Assembly (NCBI RefSeq): GCF_009695585.1
Contig: NZ_VUNR01000003.1
Span: 123,138 to 187,137 of the forward strand
Direction of reading: 5' to 3'
Source of the DNA: Anaerovibrio slackiae
Lineage (GTDB): Bacteria > Bacillota > Negativicutes > Selenomonadales > Selenomonadaceae
DNA length: 64,000 bases
A program made the translations under genes and the position numbers. The notes under the pieces were generated by a model, which saw nothing but the letters and a program-made list of their open reading frames with translations, searched no databases and was not told the DNA's origin. Shown here piece after piece: positions 26,158 through 35,166 of the stretch (its first letter is position 1; every line of letters begins with the position of its first letter).

Positions 26158-26415
26158 AGATAGTAGATTGATGGCAATGCAAAGTGTTTGTGCCTAATGG
26201 CTGTATTTCCTTTACAAGTTTATTTTTATCATATATAATACGCATGGAATGAGGAAAGTATCATATATTTTGATTATGACAATATAAATAATAAGTAATG
26301 TATGAGTGGTGACGGGTGTCGCAGTTATAGCGGCTGTAAGTGTGAATGTTTGTATTGAGGGGGCTGCGGCATGAGTCACGTTGAGCGCACCAGCGCGAAA
26401 GGAGAGTATATAATC

Positions 26416-27852
26416 ATGTTAAAGAAGACAAAAATCGTATGTACAATGGGACCTGCTACTGAAAAACCAGGACTGGTTGAAGAATTGATTAAGAATGGCA
26501 TGAACTGTGCCCGCTTTAATTTCTCCCACGGAGACCATGCGGAGCATGCAGGACGCATCAAGATGGTGCGCGATGCGGCACGCCATACCGATAGCATCGT
26601 GGCACTGCTGCTGGACACCAAGGGGCCTGAGATGCGCCTGGGCACGTTCAAGGACGGCAAGGTTCAGCTGACCAAGGGCGAGGAGTTCGTCCTGACCTAT
26701 GCAGATACCCCGGGTGATGAGCATCATGCCCCTATCAGCCACAAGGATTTGTACAAGGAAGTAAAGCCGGGTAACACCATCCTGCTGTCTGACGGCCTGG
26801 TAGGCCTGACCGTAAAGGAAATCAAGGGCAAGGATATCGTGACGGAAATCCTGAACAGCGGCCCGATGAGCACCAAGAAGCGCGTAGCAGCTCCTGGCGT
26901 AGCTGTAAGCCTGCCGCCTATTTCCGAGCAGGATGAGAAGGATATCATCTTCGGCATCGAGAATGACATGGACTATGTGGCTGCTTCCTTCATTCAGCGT
27001 GCCAGCGATGTAAAGGAAATCAGGAAGCTCATCAAGAAGCACAAGGGCGGCATGGATATTATTGCCAAGATTGAGAACCTGGAGGGCGTGAAGAATATCG
27101 ATGCCATCATCGAGGCTGCTGACGGCATCATGGTAGCCCGTGGTGACCTGGGCGTAGAGATTCCTGCGGAGGATGTGCCATTCCTCCAGAAGGAAATCAT
27201 CAGCAAGTGCAACAGGGCTGGCAAGCTGGTTATCGTGGCCACCCAGATGCTGGAGTCCATGACCAACAATCCTCGTCCTACCCGTGCCGAGGTTTCTGAC
27301 GTTGCCAATGCCGTATTTGACGGCACTGATGCCATCATGCTCAGCGGCGAGACTGCCAGCGGTGACTATCCGGTGGAGGCTGTGCAGACCATGAGCAAGA
27401 TTGCCATGAAGACTGAGAGCACTATCCATTATCAAAAGCGTTTTGCCCACACCGGCGTGGAGGAGCAGAAGCACATTACTGATGCTATCGCTCATTCCAG
27501 TGTACAGCTTTCCTATGAGCTGGGGGCGAAGGCAATCCTGACTCCTACTCATTCCGGCTACACTGCCAAGGCTGTGTCCAAGTATCGCCCTCTGGCTGAT
27601 ATTGTGGCTTATGCCACCACTGCCAAGGTTGCCCGCCAGCTGAATCTGTACTGGGGCGTGCAGCTGATTAATGGCCGCATCTGGGATGATGAGCATGATA
27701 GTGCTGCGGCTGCTGTGGCTGCCGCTCTCCGTGAGGGCTATGTGGAAATCGGTGATACCACCGTTATTACCTCCGGCATTTCCTCCGGCGAGGCAGGCTT
27801 CAAGAGCAAGGGCAACAACACTACCAAAATCCAGATTGCTGTAGTGGATTAA
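26416..27852 (+). CDS. pyk: Pyruvate kinase
   Basis: About 478 residues, the single-domain-set form without the C-terminal PEP-utiliser extension. Visible are TKIVCTMGPATEKP, NFSHGDHAEH, the active-site region IIAKIENLEGVKNIDAI, MVARGDLGVEIPAEDVP and the MLSGETASGDYPVEAV element. It converts PEP and ADP to pyruvate and ATP, the last glycolytic step. ATG 26416 is chosen over the GTG-rich upstream extension because MLKKTKIVCT is the conserved start; AAGGAG precedes it by 11 bases. It competes with PEP mutase for the same substrate in this cell. Confidence 0.95.
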   Translation: MLKKTKIVCTMGPATEKPGLVEELIKNGMNCARFNFSHGDHAEHAGRIKMVRDAARHTDSIVALLLDTKGPEMRLGTFKDGKVQLTKGEEFVLTYADTPGDEHHAPISHKDLYKEVKPGNTILLSDGLVGLTVKEIKGKDIVTEILNSGPMSTKKRVAAPGVAVSLPPISEQDEKDIIFGIENDMDYVAASFIQRASDVKEIRKLIKKHKGGMDIIAKIENLEGVKNIDAIIEAADGIMVARGDLGVEIPAEDVPFLQKEIISKCNRAGKLVIVATQMLESMTNNPRPTRAEVSDVANAVFDGTDAIMLSGETASGDYPVEAVQTMSKIAMKTESTIHYQKRFAHTGVEEQKHITDAIAHSSVQLSYELGAKAILTPTHSGYTAKAVSKYRPLADIVAYATTAKVARQLNLYWGVQLINGRIWDDEHDSAAAAVAAALREGYVEIGDTTVITSGISSGEAGFKSKGNNTTKIQIAVVD

Positions 27853-27865
27853 CAAATAACTTTGC

Positions 27866-27894
27866 TTGAAATATCTCCTGCTTTGTGTTATGAT
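27866..27894 (+). promoter_or_regulatory. Sigma-70 promoter of the secG-rnr-smpB region
   Basis: TTGAAA (27866-27871), 17-base spacer, TATGAT (27889-27894). It lies just after pyk and 37 bases upstream of the secG ATG. Confidence 0.6.
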
Positions 27895-27930
27895 GATGGG
27901 AGTTTTTAAGAGGTAGGAGGTTGTCCGTAG

Positions 27931-28158
27931 ATGATTACGGTTTTGATGGTTCTGGATGCCATTATCGGCTTGCTGCTGATTGGCTCCGTTGTTATGCAGA
28001 CGCCGAAGTCTGCCGGTATGGGCATGGGCGGCGGCAGCGACACTGTTTTCAGCAGCAGTGCCAGGGGGCTGGATGCCCTTTTGGCAAGGGTTACTGTGGT
28101 GCTGGCAGTGCTGTTTGGCGTACTTACCCTGTTTATTGCCAAGCTGACAAGCTTCTGA
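27931..28158 (+). CDS. secG: Preprotein translocase subunit SecG
   Basis: 75 residues with two transmembrane helices (LMVLDAIIGLLLIGSVVMQ and VTVVLAVLFGVLTLFIAKL) joined by the Gly/Ser-rich loop GMGMGGGSDTVFSSSARG, the usual SecG pattern. It assists SecYE in protein export. TAGGAGG precedes the ATG. The order secG-esterase-rnr-smpB is conserved in Firmicutes, which supports the call. Confidence 0.93.
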   Translation: MITVLMVLDAIIGLLLIGSVVMQTPKSAGMGMGGGSDTVFSSSARGLDALLARVTVVLAVLFGVLTLFIAKLTSF

Positions 28159-28185
28159 TTTTGAGGCATATAAATGAAATGGTTG

Positions 28186-28223
28186 AGCGTTCTCAATATA
28201 AAAATTGAGAACGCTTATTTTTT
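28186..28223 (+). terminator. Terminator after secG
   Basis: A perfect 12-bp stem AGCGTTCTCAAT/ATTGAGAACGCT (28186-28197 with 28204-28215), a 6-base loop and a TATTTTTT tail. It separates secG from the esterase, so readthrough or a new promoter must serve the downstream genes. Confidence 0.85.
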
Positions 28224-28268
28224 GTGGTAGAATAGGGCTAGGAGAATATGTATGCAAGAGGTGAGAGA

Positions 28269-29006
28269 ATGATTTTGCGCGGAGGGGAACCATTTTTTTA
28301 TCGGGGAGGCAGCCATGGGGTGCTGCTGGTGCACGGTTTTACCAGCGTTCCGGCAGAAATGCTGCTTCTGGGCTGTCATCTCCATGACCTGGGCTATACT
28401 GTGCTGGGGGTACGGCTGGCAGGTCATGGCACAACACCCAAGGATTTGGAGAGGATGAGCCGTGAGGACTGGTATGATTCTGTGTGTGACGGCTATGCTC
28501 TTTTGGATAGCTGCTGTGAGAAGATTTCTGTGGTAGGACAGTCCATGGGGGGGCTTCTGAGCCTGCGGCTGGCTGCTAACGTGCCTGTTCACAGGGTGGC
28601 GGCTATGGCGGCACCGATTTTTATTCATGAGGACAAGATGCTGTACCGGCTGCCGCCAAGGGAGAAGTGCACCGGGCGTTTTCAGCCCAAGCGGCGGCGC
28701 CAGCTGCCGGATGTGCCGGAGGAATGCAACGCTTCCTATCTGGAGATGCCCCTGGGGGCTGTCCATGAGGTGCTTGACCTGATTGAGGTGGTCAAGAAGG
28801 AGCTGCCCCGTGTTACTGCGCCGCTGCTTTTGATACAGAGCTACAACGACCATACGGTGCGCTATCGGAGTGCCAGCTATATCTACCGCCGGGCAGGCAG
28901 CCAGGAGAAGGAGCTTCAATGGCTGGATAAGTCAGGCCATCTTCTGACCCTGGACTGCCAGCGTGAGGAGGTTTTCCAGCGTGTTAGTGCATTCTTGCAA
29001 AAATGA
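28269..29006 (+). CDS. Alpha/beta-hydrolase, Est30-type carboxylesterase
   Basis: About 245 residues. Oxyanion-hole segment LLVHGFTSVPAEM, nucleophile elbow GQSMGG (Ser near residue 93), acid in SYNDHTVRYRSA and catalytic His in LDKSGHLLTLD. It belongs to the short-chain carboxylesterase group found between secG and rnr; the natural substrate is unknown. ATG 28269 follows AGAGGTGA and aligns with the conserved MILRGGEPFFYRGG start; ATG 28248 is an alternative. The stop codon is the first triplet of a tandem repeat. Confidence 0.85.
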   Translation: MILRGGEPFFYRGGSHGVLLVHGFTSVPAEMLLLGCHLHDLGYTVLGVRLAGHGTTPKDLERMSREDWYDSVCDGYALLDSCCEKISVVGQSMGGLLSLRLAANVPVHRVAAMAAPIFIHEDKMLYRLPPREKCTGRFQPKRRRQLPDVPEECNASYLEMPLGAVHEVLDLIEVVKKELPRVTAPLLLIQSYNDHTVRYRSASYIYRRAGSQEKELQWLDKSGHLLTLDCQREEVFQRVSAFLQK

Positions 29007-29069
29007 ATTGTAAATGGATTGGAACTGAATTGAAATTGAATTGAAATTGAATTAAAACCGAATTAAAAT
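29004..29069. repeat. Six 11-bp tandem repeats between the esterase and rnr
   Basis: Six consecutive 11-base units starting at the esterase stop: TGAATTGTAAA, TGGATTGGAAC, TGAATTGAAAT twice, TGAATTAAAAC, CGAATTAAAAT. The period is close to one DNA helical turn. Related but decayed sequence continues to about 29092. Confidence 0.85.
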
Positions 29070-29110
29070 GGATTTCAGCTGAATCCATGCATAGATGGGA
29101 GTGACAGATT

Positions 29111-31522
29111 ATGAAACAGCAGAGAAAAGCGGTGCGCATACGCAGGAAAAGCCTTGGCAAGGCTGGCAGGAGCAAAGGTGCCAGGCAGGAGGTGCGGCAG
29201 GCGCAGCCACCCAGGGATATGCGCTATGCTGCCCTGAAATACACTGATGAAGCGGTGAAGGGCAGGATTTCCATCAACAGCCGCGGCTTTGGCTTTGTGA
29301 CTCCTGAGGGAATGCAGAAAAATCAGGCGGATATCTTTATCCCGAAGGATGAGCTTCATACCGCCATGAACGGCGATACGGTGCAGGTGCAGCTGGCACA
29401 GCAGCCAGCCTATGCCCCGGCCGGCAGCCAGTCCCGGGAGGGCAGGGTGACGGAGGTGCTGGAACGTGCCAACAGCAGGATTGTGGGTATTTATTCAGCC
29501 AGCCGCCGTTTTGGCTTTGTGGCTCCCGATGATACCCGCCTGAAGGCGGATATTTACATTCCGGAGGGTGAGGCCATGGATGCCATTACCGGCTCCAAGG
29601 TGGTGGCGGAGGTCACCAGGTGGCCTGATGGCAAGCAGAAGGCGGAGGGCAGGATTATCGAGGTCATCGGCCAGAAGGGAGAGCCGGGAGTGGATATCCT
29701 GTCCATCATGCGCCAGTATGACCTTTCGGAGAGCTTCCCGGCTGAGGTGCAGGCCGCTGCGGATGGGGTGGAGCAGTCCATCAATGCTGAGGAGCATATT
29801 GGCAGGAACGGCAGGGAGGACAGGCGGCACCTGAAAATCGTCACCATTGATGGCGAGGATGCCAAGGATTTGGACGATGGCGTTTATGTGGAAAAGAAGG
29901 ATGACGGCAGCTTTTTCCTGGGTGTCTATATTGCCGATGTCAGCTGGTATGTCCGTGAGCATGAGCCCCTTGATGTGGAGGCGGAGGCACGGGGTACCAG
30001 CGTCTACCTGGTGGACAGGGTTGTGCCTATGCTGCCAAAGGCACTGTCCAACGGTATCTGCAGCCTGAATGCTGGCGTGGACAGGCTTTCCATGGCCTGC
30101 GAGATGAACATCAGCCCGGAGGGCAAGGTGACGGATTACAAAATCCTGCCAGTGGTCATCCATGTCTATCGCCGCCTGACCTATACCTTGGTTAATAAAA
30201 TCCTCGTGGATAACGATAAAGAATTTGTCCGGGATAATGAGGACATCGTGCCGCTGCTGCATAATTTGCAGGATGTGAGAAATGCCATGTACAAGTACCG
30301 TCACCGCCGGGGTGCCATCAATTTTGAAATCCCGGAAATCAAGGTGAAGCTGGATGAGAACGGCAAGGCGGTCGGACTGAAGAAGCGTGTGGGCAACCTG
30401 GGCGAGTCCATCATTGAGCAGTGCATGCTGGCTGCCAATGAGACCGTGGCTGAGCACATGTGCCGCCGCAAGCAGCCTTTTGTTTACCGCGTCCATGAGG
30501 AGCCGGAGGAAAGCAAGGTCACGGCACTGAACGGGCTTTTGAATACTTTCGGGCTGCACCTGAGAACGGCTGCTGACGGCAGCATCAGGCCGAAGGACTT
30601 GCAGGTGACACTGGAAAAGATTGCCGGAGGCCCGGCGGAAAAAATCGTCAGCACTGTTGCCCTGCGCTCCATGCAGCAGGCAAGGTACGCGGCGGAAAAC
30701 CTGGGGCATTTCGGGCTGGCGGCACAGTATTATACACACTTTACCTCGCCAATACGCCGCTATCCTGACCTGATGGTGCACCGCCTGCTGCGGGAGTCCT
30801 TTGAGACAGGCTCCATCCCGAAGGAAAAGCGGGAAAAGATTATGGAGAAGCTGGCAGAGCGGACAGACCATGCCTCCCAGCGGGAGCGCATCGCGGTAAA
30901 TGCAGAGCGTGATACCACTGACCTCAAGAAGGTGGAGTACATGCAGCAGTTTGTGGGTGATACCTTTGAGGGCATCATCAGCAGCGTTACCAGCTTCGGC
31001 TTTTTCGTGGAGCTGGACAACGGTGTGGAGGGGCTGGTGCACATGACCACCCTCAAGGATGATTATTATGACTATGTGGAGAGCCAGTATGCCCTGGTGG
31101 GCACCCATCACAAGCGCCGCTATCAGCTGGGGGATGCAGTGGAAATACTCCTTGCCCGTGCCGATGTGGAGGCACGCTCCCTTGACTTCCTGGTGAAGGA
31201 CAACTGCGACCTGCGTGCCTTGAACATGCAGGGCAGCAAGGACAGGGACCCGGGAGAGGCCGCCGGTATCATGAGCCGTTCTGAGGCGCGGAAAATCAAG
31301 CGCAGTGCCAAAAAGGACAGGAAGTCCGCCAAGAGCGGCAGGGAGGCTGCCGCCAAGGGGGCTGCTGCCGGGAAGGATGACGGCAGGAATGCTGCCGGGC
31401 ACATGGGGCGCAAGAAGAACAAGAAGGAAAAGAAGGCAGGAAAGGACAAGCACAGCAAGCGGAAGGGCAGGAGAAAGCAGGGCAGTGACGTGATTGCCAG
31501 CTTTGATCCCCTGAGCATCTGA
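29111..31522 (+). CDS. rnr: Ribonuclease R
   Basis: 803 residues in the usual RNase R order: cold-shock domains (KGRISINSRGFGFVTPE, RIVGIYSASRRFGFVAPD), the RNB catalytic domain with IDGEDAKDLDDGVYVEKK carrying the metal-binding aspartates, and FTSPIRRYPDLMVHRLL. An S1 domain (EGIISSVTSFGFFVELDNGVEGLVH) and a Lys/Arg-rich tail of about 80 residues follow. It is a processive 3'-5' exonuclease degrading structured RNA and works with SmpB-tmRNA in quality control; smpB is the next gene. The N-terminal helix-turn-helix common in longer RNase R is replaced by a short basic segment. Confidence 0.95.
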   Translation: MKQQRKAVRIRRKSLGKAGRSKGARQEVRQAQPPRDMRYAALKYTDEAVKGRISINSRGFGFVTPEGMQKNQADIFIPKDELHTAMNGDTVQVQLAQQPAYAPAGSQSREGRVTEVLERANSRIVGIYSASRRFGFVAPDDTRLKADIYIPEGEAMDAITGSKVVAEVTRWPDGKQKAEGRIIEVIGQKGEPGVDILSIMRQYDLSESFPAEVQAAADGVEQSINAEEHIGRNGREDRRHLKIVTIDGEDAKDLDDGVYVEKKDDGSFFLGVYIADVSWYVREHEPLDVEAEARGTSVYLVDRVVPMLPKALSNGICSLNAGVDRLSMACEMNISPEGKVTDYKILPVVIHVYRRLTYTLVNKILVDNDKEFVRDNEDIVPLLHNLQDVRNAMYKYRHRRGAINFEIPEIKVKLDENGKAVGLKKRVGNLGESIIEQCMLAANETVAEHMCRRKQPFVYRVHEEPEESKVTALNGLLNTFGLHLRTAADGSIRPKDLQVTLEKIAGGPAEKIVSTVALRSMQQARYAAENLGHFGLAAQYYTHFTSPIRRYPDLMVHRLLRESFETGSIPKEKREKIMEKLAERTDHASQRERIAVNAERDTTDLKKVEYMQQFVGDTFEGIISSVTSFGFFVELDNGVEGLVHMTTLKDDYYDYVESQYALVGTHHKRRYQLGDAVEILLARADVEARSLDFLVKDNCDLRALNMQGSKDRDPGEAAGIMSRSEARKIKRSAKKDRKSAKSGREAAAKGAAAGKDDGRNAAGHMGRKKNKKEKKAGKDKHSKRKGRRKQGSDVIASFDPLSI

Positions 31523-31580
31523 GGTGCGCCTGACCTGTAAGGATAATTGGAATTTGTAGGAACGATGACAGGAGATAAAT

Positions 31581-32054
31581 ATGGGACGTAAAAATGCCGC
31601 TGTCAAGATTGCCTGTGAAAACCGCAAGGCAAGGCATGATTATTTCATCCACGAAACCTTTGAGGCGGGGCTGGTTTTGCAGGGAACCGAGGTAAAATCC
31701 CTGCGGGACGGCAGGGCAAACCTGAAGGACAGCTATGGCGAAATCAAAAATGGTGAGATTTTTATCCAAAATATGCACATCAGCCCTTATGAGCATGGCA
31801 ACATCTTTAACCATGAGGAGCTCCGCCCCAGGAAGCTGCTCATGCACAAGGCTGAGATTGTGAAGCTTTTCAGCAAGACAAGGGAAAAGGGCTTTACCCT
31901 GGTGCCCCTGAAGATTTATTTCAAGCAGGGCAGGGCAAAGCTGGAGCTGGCTCTGGCCAGCGGCAAGCACAACTATGACAAGCGCCGTGATTTGCAGGAG
32001 CGTGCCGTCAAGCGTGATGTGGCACGGGAGCTGCGGGACAGGCAGAAGGGCTGA
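31581..32054 (+). CDS. smpB: SsrA-binding protein SmpB
   Basis: 157 residues: [40 protein letters not shown], then the conserved HISPYEHGN and the basic C-terminal tail [19 protein letters not shown] that reaches the ribosomal decoding site. It carries tmRNA to stalled ribosomes. ACAGGAGAT precedes the ATG. No ssrA gene is visible in the window. Confidence 0.96.
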   Translation: MGRKNAAVKIACENRKARHDYFIHETFEAGLVLQGTEVKSLRDGRANLKDSYGEIKNGEIFIQNMHISPYEHGNIFNHEELRPRKLLMHKAEIVKLFSKTREKGFTLVPLKIYFKQGRAKLELALASGKHNYDKRRDLQERAVKRDVARELRDRQKG

Positions 32055-32142
32055 AGTAGGTCGGAATGTTTGTACAAGTAAACGGTCCTAAAACTTTTTT
32101 CTCAAATTTTTTGTGAATTTAGCAGGATTTTGCCAAAAGCTA

Positions 32143-32171
32143 TTGAATTATAACGTTAGATAAATTATTAT
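32143..32171 (+). promoter_or_regulatory. Probable sigma-70 promoter of pfkA
   Basis: TTGAAT (32143-32148), 17-base spacer, TATTAT (32166-32171), 29 bases before the ATG. The surrounding 80 bases are AT-rich. Confidence 0.45.
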
Positions 32172-32200
32172 GAAAGCACATTGATGTGGAGGTTGTATAT

Positions 32201-33160
32201 ATGCTGAAAAACATTGCTATTCTTACTAGTGGAAATGACTGTCCGGGCATGAATGCCGCTATTCGTGCCGTAGTTCGCACGGCACGTCATGATGGCGTCA
32301 AGATTTGGGGTGTGCGCAACGGCTACAAGGGCTTGATTCGCGACCAGATCGAGGAGCTGAGCACCCGCAGCGTGGGTGATATGATTCAGAGGGGCGGTAC
32401 TTTTCTGGGTACTGCCCGCTGCCCTGAGTTCATGGAGGCGGAGAAGCGCCAGCTTGCCCTGGAAAATCTCCAGAAGCGGGGCATTGAGGGGCTGATTGTC
32501 ATCGGCGGTGCAGGTTCCCTGGCAGGTGCCTGGGAGCTGTCCAAGCTGGGCATGAACGTGGTAGGCATCCCTGGTACCATCGAAAACGATGTGTGGGGTA
32601 CTGACTATACCATTGGTTCCGATACGGCTGCCAATACCGTTGTGGATGCTATCAACAAGCTGCGTGACACTGCCTGCGCTCATCGCCGCATCATCCTCAT
32701 CGAGGTAATGGGCAAGACATCCGGCTGGCTGGCCATGACTACCGGCATTGCCGGTGGTGCGGAGTATGTGCTGGCTCCTGAGGCAAAGTACAATCTGGAC
32801 CGCATGTGCGCTGAAATCCGTGAGTCCTATGAGGCTGGCAAGCGTTACAGCATTATCGTTGTATCCGAGGGTGCTGCCTCTGCCGTGGAGCTGGGCAAGC
32901 AGGTAGGCGAGAAGACCGAGATCGATACCCGTGTTACCGTGCTGGGACATATCCAGCGGGGCGGCTCTCCTACTGTGCAGGACCGCATCAATGCCAGCCT
33001 GCTGGGTGAGAAGGCGACCCTTGGCCTCCTGAATGGCGAAAGCGGCATCATGTATGGCTTAGATACAGGTACGGTAGTTGAGATTCCTCTGGAGGAGGCA
33101 GCTACCAACACCAAGACTCTGGATCCTGAGTTCATCAGGCTGTCCAAGGTTTTGGCATAA
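32201..33160 (+). CDS. pfkA: 6-phosphofructokinase family protein with altered active-site motifs
   Basis: 319 residues, co-linear with bacterial ATP-PFK throughout (PGMNAAIRAVVR, GGTFLGTARCPEF, GTDYTIGSDTA, RVTVLGHIQRGGSP). Several positions critical in E. coli PfkA differ. The first loop reads SGNDCPG instead of SGGDAPG. The nucleotide loop reads GGAGS instead of GGDGS, replacing the Mg-ATP-binding Asp103. The catalytic TIDND reads TIEND, so Asp127 becomes Glu. MGR becomes MGK (Arg171). It may be a weak or differently regulated enzyme, or use another donor; a canonical pfk may exist elsewhere. ATG 32201 follows TGGAGG. Confidence 0.82.
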   Translation: MLKNIAILTSGNDCPGMNAAIRAVVRTARHDGVKIWGVRNGYKGLIRDQIEELSTRSVGDMIQRGGTFLGTARCPEFMEAEKRQLALENLQKRGIEGLIVIGGAGSLAGAWELSKLGMNVVGIPGTIENDVWGTDYTIGSDTAANTVVDAINKLRDTACAHRRIILIEVMGKTSGWLAMTTGIAGGAEYVLAPEAKYNLDRMCAEIRESYEAGKRYSIIVVSEGAASAVELGKQVGEKTEIDTRVTVLGHIQRGGSPTVQDRINASLLGEKATLGLLNGESGIMYGLDTGTVVEIPLEEAATNTKTLDPEFIRLSKVLA

Positions 33161-33182
33161 TTTTATATGCTTTGATGAAAAG

Positions 33183-33221
33183 AATAGGCGTATGTGGATT
33201 ACGGCATACGCCTATTTTTAG
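33183..33221 (+). terminator. Terminator after pfkA
   Basis: A perfect 12-bp stem AATAGGCGTATG/CATACGCCTATT (33183-33194 with 33205-33216), 10-base loop, then a short T run. Confidence 0.85.
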
Positions 33222-33265
33222 GACTTGTACTAATTTGCATAATCAAATAATCATTTGTGCAAATA

Positions 33266-33350
33266 AGGGCAACCCTCTCCGAATTTTATTTTTATTGTTA
33301 TTGGGATGGAAGAATTGTAGAATAAAATTTCAGAGAGGTGGATTGCCTTA
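33266..33350 (+). promoter_or_regulatory. Long imperfect inverted repeat in the chemoreceptor leader
   Basis: Left arm 33266-33290 and right arm 33321-33350 can pair in three blocks: GGCAA/TTGCC, CCTCTC/GAGAGG and AATTTTATT/AATAAAATT, with a 30-base loop. It lies 25 bases upstream of the ribosome site. A separate ATTTGCA/TGCAAAT dyad sits at 33233-33264. Either could be an operator or a leader RNA structure. Confidence 0.5.
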
Positions 33351-33389
33351 AAAATAAAACATATTAAAAATATAAGGAGTGTGATTTTT

Positions 33390-35090
33390 ATGGACAATGT
33401 AAAGGTCAGCTACAAGATCCTGATTATGGTGATTATAGCTGCTGTAGGTATGGCTATCGTAGGGGTGCGCGGTGCTGTATCTATTCAGAATGCCAATGAG
33501 CAGATGGCGAGAATGTACGAGGACGATATGCGTTCCGTGGAACTTTTGGGACAGGCCTGTGAGAAGATGCGCACTATCCAGGTGCGTTCCATGCAGGTGA
33601 TAGCCGATGCTTCAAGGCTGGAGGAGTTGTCCAAGAGTCAGGCGAAGGATATCGACGACATGGAGGCTCTCCTGGGTGAGTATGCCTCCCTGGCTGCCGG
33701 TGATGGAAATGATGCTGCCGTGCAGGAGATGATGGGGTACTGGGCAAGCTTCAGGAGATCCATGCCTGCCGTCATGTCTGCGGTGAAGTCCGGGGGCTCC
33801 GAGGCAGGCATCGCCGAGTACGACAGGGCGGCACGGCAGGATACTGTAAAGCTCAGGGATTCCCTGACGGCACTCAGCAATGCCACCCGGGATGCAGCCT
33901 TCGAGGCAAATCAGCAGAATGCCGCTGACGGGCAGAGTGCCATTACCCTGATGCTGATTACAACGGTGGTGTGCATGATTATCCAGCTGGGCTTTAGCTG
34001 GAAGCTGATCAACGCCATCAAGCAGCCCCTGGGGATTATGCTGCATGTCTGCGACAAGCTGAGCAAGGGCAATTTCATGGTGAAGACGGCACCTTCTGAC
34101 CGGGGTGATGAATTTGGCGATGTCCAGCGGGGCCTCTATGATATGACGCTGGCAGTCAGCAAGCTGCTGAAGAATTTTTCCCGCACTACGGAGCAGATTG
34201 CGGCATCTTCCCAGCAGCTGAATTCCAGCTCCATGGAGTCTGCCAATGCCGCCACGGCAGTGGCTCAGTCCGTGGCGGATGCCGCCACGGTGGTTATCCA
34301 GCAGCAGGGCTCTGTGGATTCGGGAACCCATAGCATAGCTGCCATAACTGAGTCCGTAGAGGGCATCAGCCGGGAGGCGGCGGAGGTTTCTGCCAACGCG
34401 GAGCAGGCAGCGGAAAAGGCATCTTCCGGCAATGGCGTGGTAGGGGCGTCTGTCAGCCAGATTCAGAGCGTGGAGGAAACCGTACGCCTGACGGCGGAGC
34501 TGGTGGACAAGCTGGGAGAGCGTTCCCAGGAAATTGGCGCCATCGTAGATACCATTTCCGACCTTGCCGGGCAGACCAACCTGCTGGCACTGAATGCGGC
34601 TATTGAGGCGGCCCGTGCCGGTGAGCAGGGCAGGGGCTTTGCCGTAGTGGCAGAGGAAGTGAGAAAGCTGGCGGAGCAGTCAGGCATGGCAGCCCAGCAG
34701 ATTGCAGGCCTGATTGGCAGCATTCAGGAAGATACCGGCAAGGCGGTAGATTCTATGAACTCCGGCCGGGATGCGGTAGCCAAGGGGGCTGAGTCTGTCG
34801 AGGGACTTCGTCAGGTATTTGAGGAAATCAATGTGCTGGTGGTGCAGGTATCTGACAAGATCAATCATATGTCCCGGTCTGTAGCAGCTGTTGCCAGGCA
34901 GGCGGAGGGGATTACCAGCCAGATGAACGAGATTGACAAGGGCGCAAAGCATGTGGCTGACAACATGCAGTCCATCTCGGCGGCCACGGAGCAGCAGTCC
35001 GCTTCGGCCCAGGAGGTTGCCTCCGCCAGTGATGCACTGGCACGCCAGGCCCAGGAGGTGCAGGAGAATCTGCAGAAGTTCCAGTTCTGA
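33390..35090 (+). CDS. Methyl-accepting chemotaxis protein
   Basis: About 566 residues in the classical topology: a first membrane helix ([19 protein letters not shown]), an extracytoplasmic helical sensor of ~150 residues of the four-helix-bundle type, a second helix ([20 protein letters not shown]), HAMP, and a long cytoplasmic coiled coil. The hairpin tip [47 protein letters not shown] binds CheA/CheW. The ligand is unknown. ATG 33390 is ten bases after AAGGAG. It is monocistronic and ends at a bidirectional terminator. Confidence 0.93.
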   Translation: MDNVKVSYKILIMVIIAAVGMAIVGVRGAVSIQNANEQMARMYEDDMRSVELLGQACEKMRTIQVRSMQVIADASRLEELSKSQAKDIDDMEALLGEYASLAAGDGNDAAVQEMMGYWASFRRSMPAVMSAVKSGGSEAGIAEYDRAARQDTVKLRDSLTALSNATRDAAFEANQQNAADGQSAITLMLITTVVCMIIQLGFSWKLINAIKQPLGIMLHVCDKLSKGNFMVKTAPSDRGDEFGDVQRGLYDMTLAVSKLLKNFSRTTEQIAASSQQLNSSSMESANAATAVAQSVADAATVVIQQQGSVDSGTHSIAAITESVEGISREAAEVSANAEQAAEKASSGNGVVGASVSQIQSVEETVRLTAELVDKLGERSQEIGAIVDTISDLAGQTNLLALNAAIEAARAGEQGRGFAVVAEEVRKLAEQSGMAAQQIAGLIGSIQEDTGKAVDSMNSGRDAVAKGAESVEGLRQVFEEINVLVVQVSDKINHMSRSVAAVARQAEGITSQMNEIDKGAKHVADNMQSISAATEQQSASAQEVASASDALARQAQEVQENLQKFQF

Positions 35091-35112
35091 ATTTAAATTT
35101 AGGGCAAAAAAT

Positions 35113-35150
35113 ATTGCCGCAGCATGAGAAATCATCTGCGGCAATTTTTC
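35113..35150. terminator. Bidirectional terminator between the chemoreceptor and the EAL regulator
   Basis: A perfect 10-bp stem ATTGCCGCAG/CTGCGGCAAT (35113-35122 with 35136-35145), T run to the right and A run to the left, between convergent genes. Confidence 0.85.
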
Positions 35151-35166
35151 TTTTTGCAAAGCAGTT

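Noticed and set aside
26016..26415. Riboswitch in the pyk leader
   Set aside because: A long leader is present, but I could not find any conserved aptamer core; only a four-base-pair hairpin next to the ribosome site was clear.
29495..31627. Very long open frame antisense to rnr (about 700 codons), and similar long antisense frames opposite pepM, pyk and the S55 peptidase genes
   Set aside because: The sense genes are unambiguous by motif. The antisense translations have skewed composition (Leu/His/Gln-rich) and no recognisable domain, as expected from codon bias in GC-balanced genes.
32055..32142. Possible tmRNA (ssrA) next to smpB
   Set aside because: The gap is too short and lacks the tRNA-like ends and the tag reading frame.
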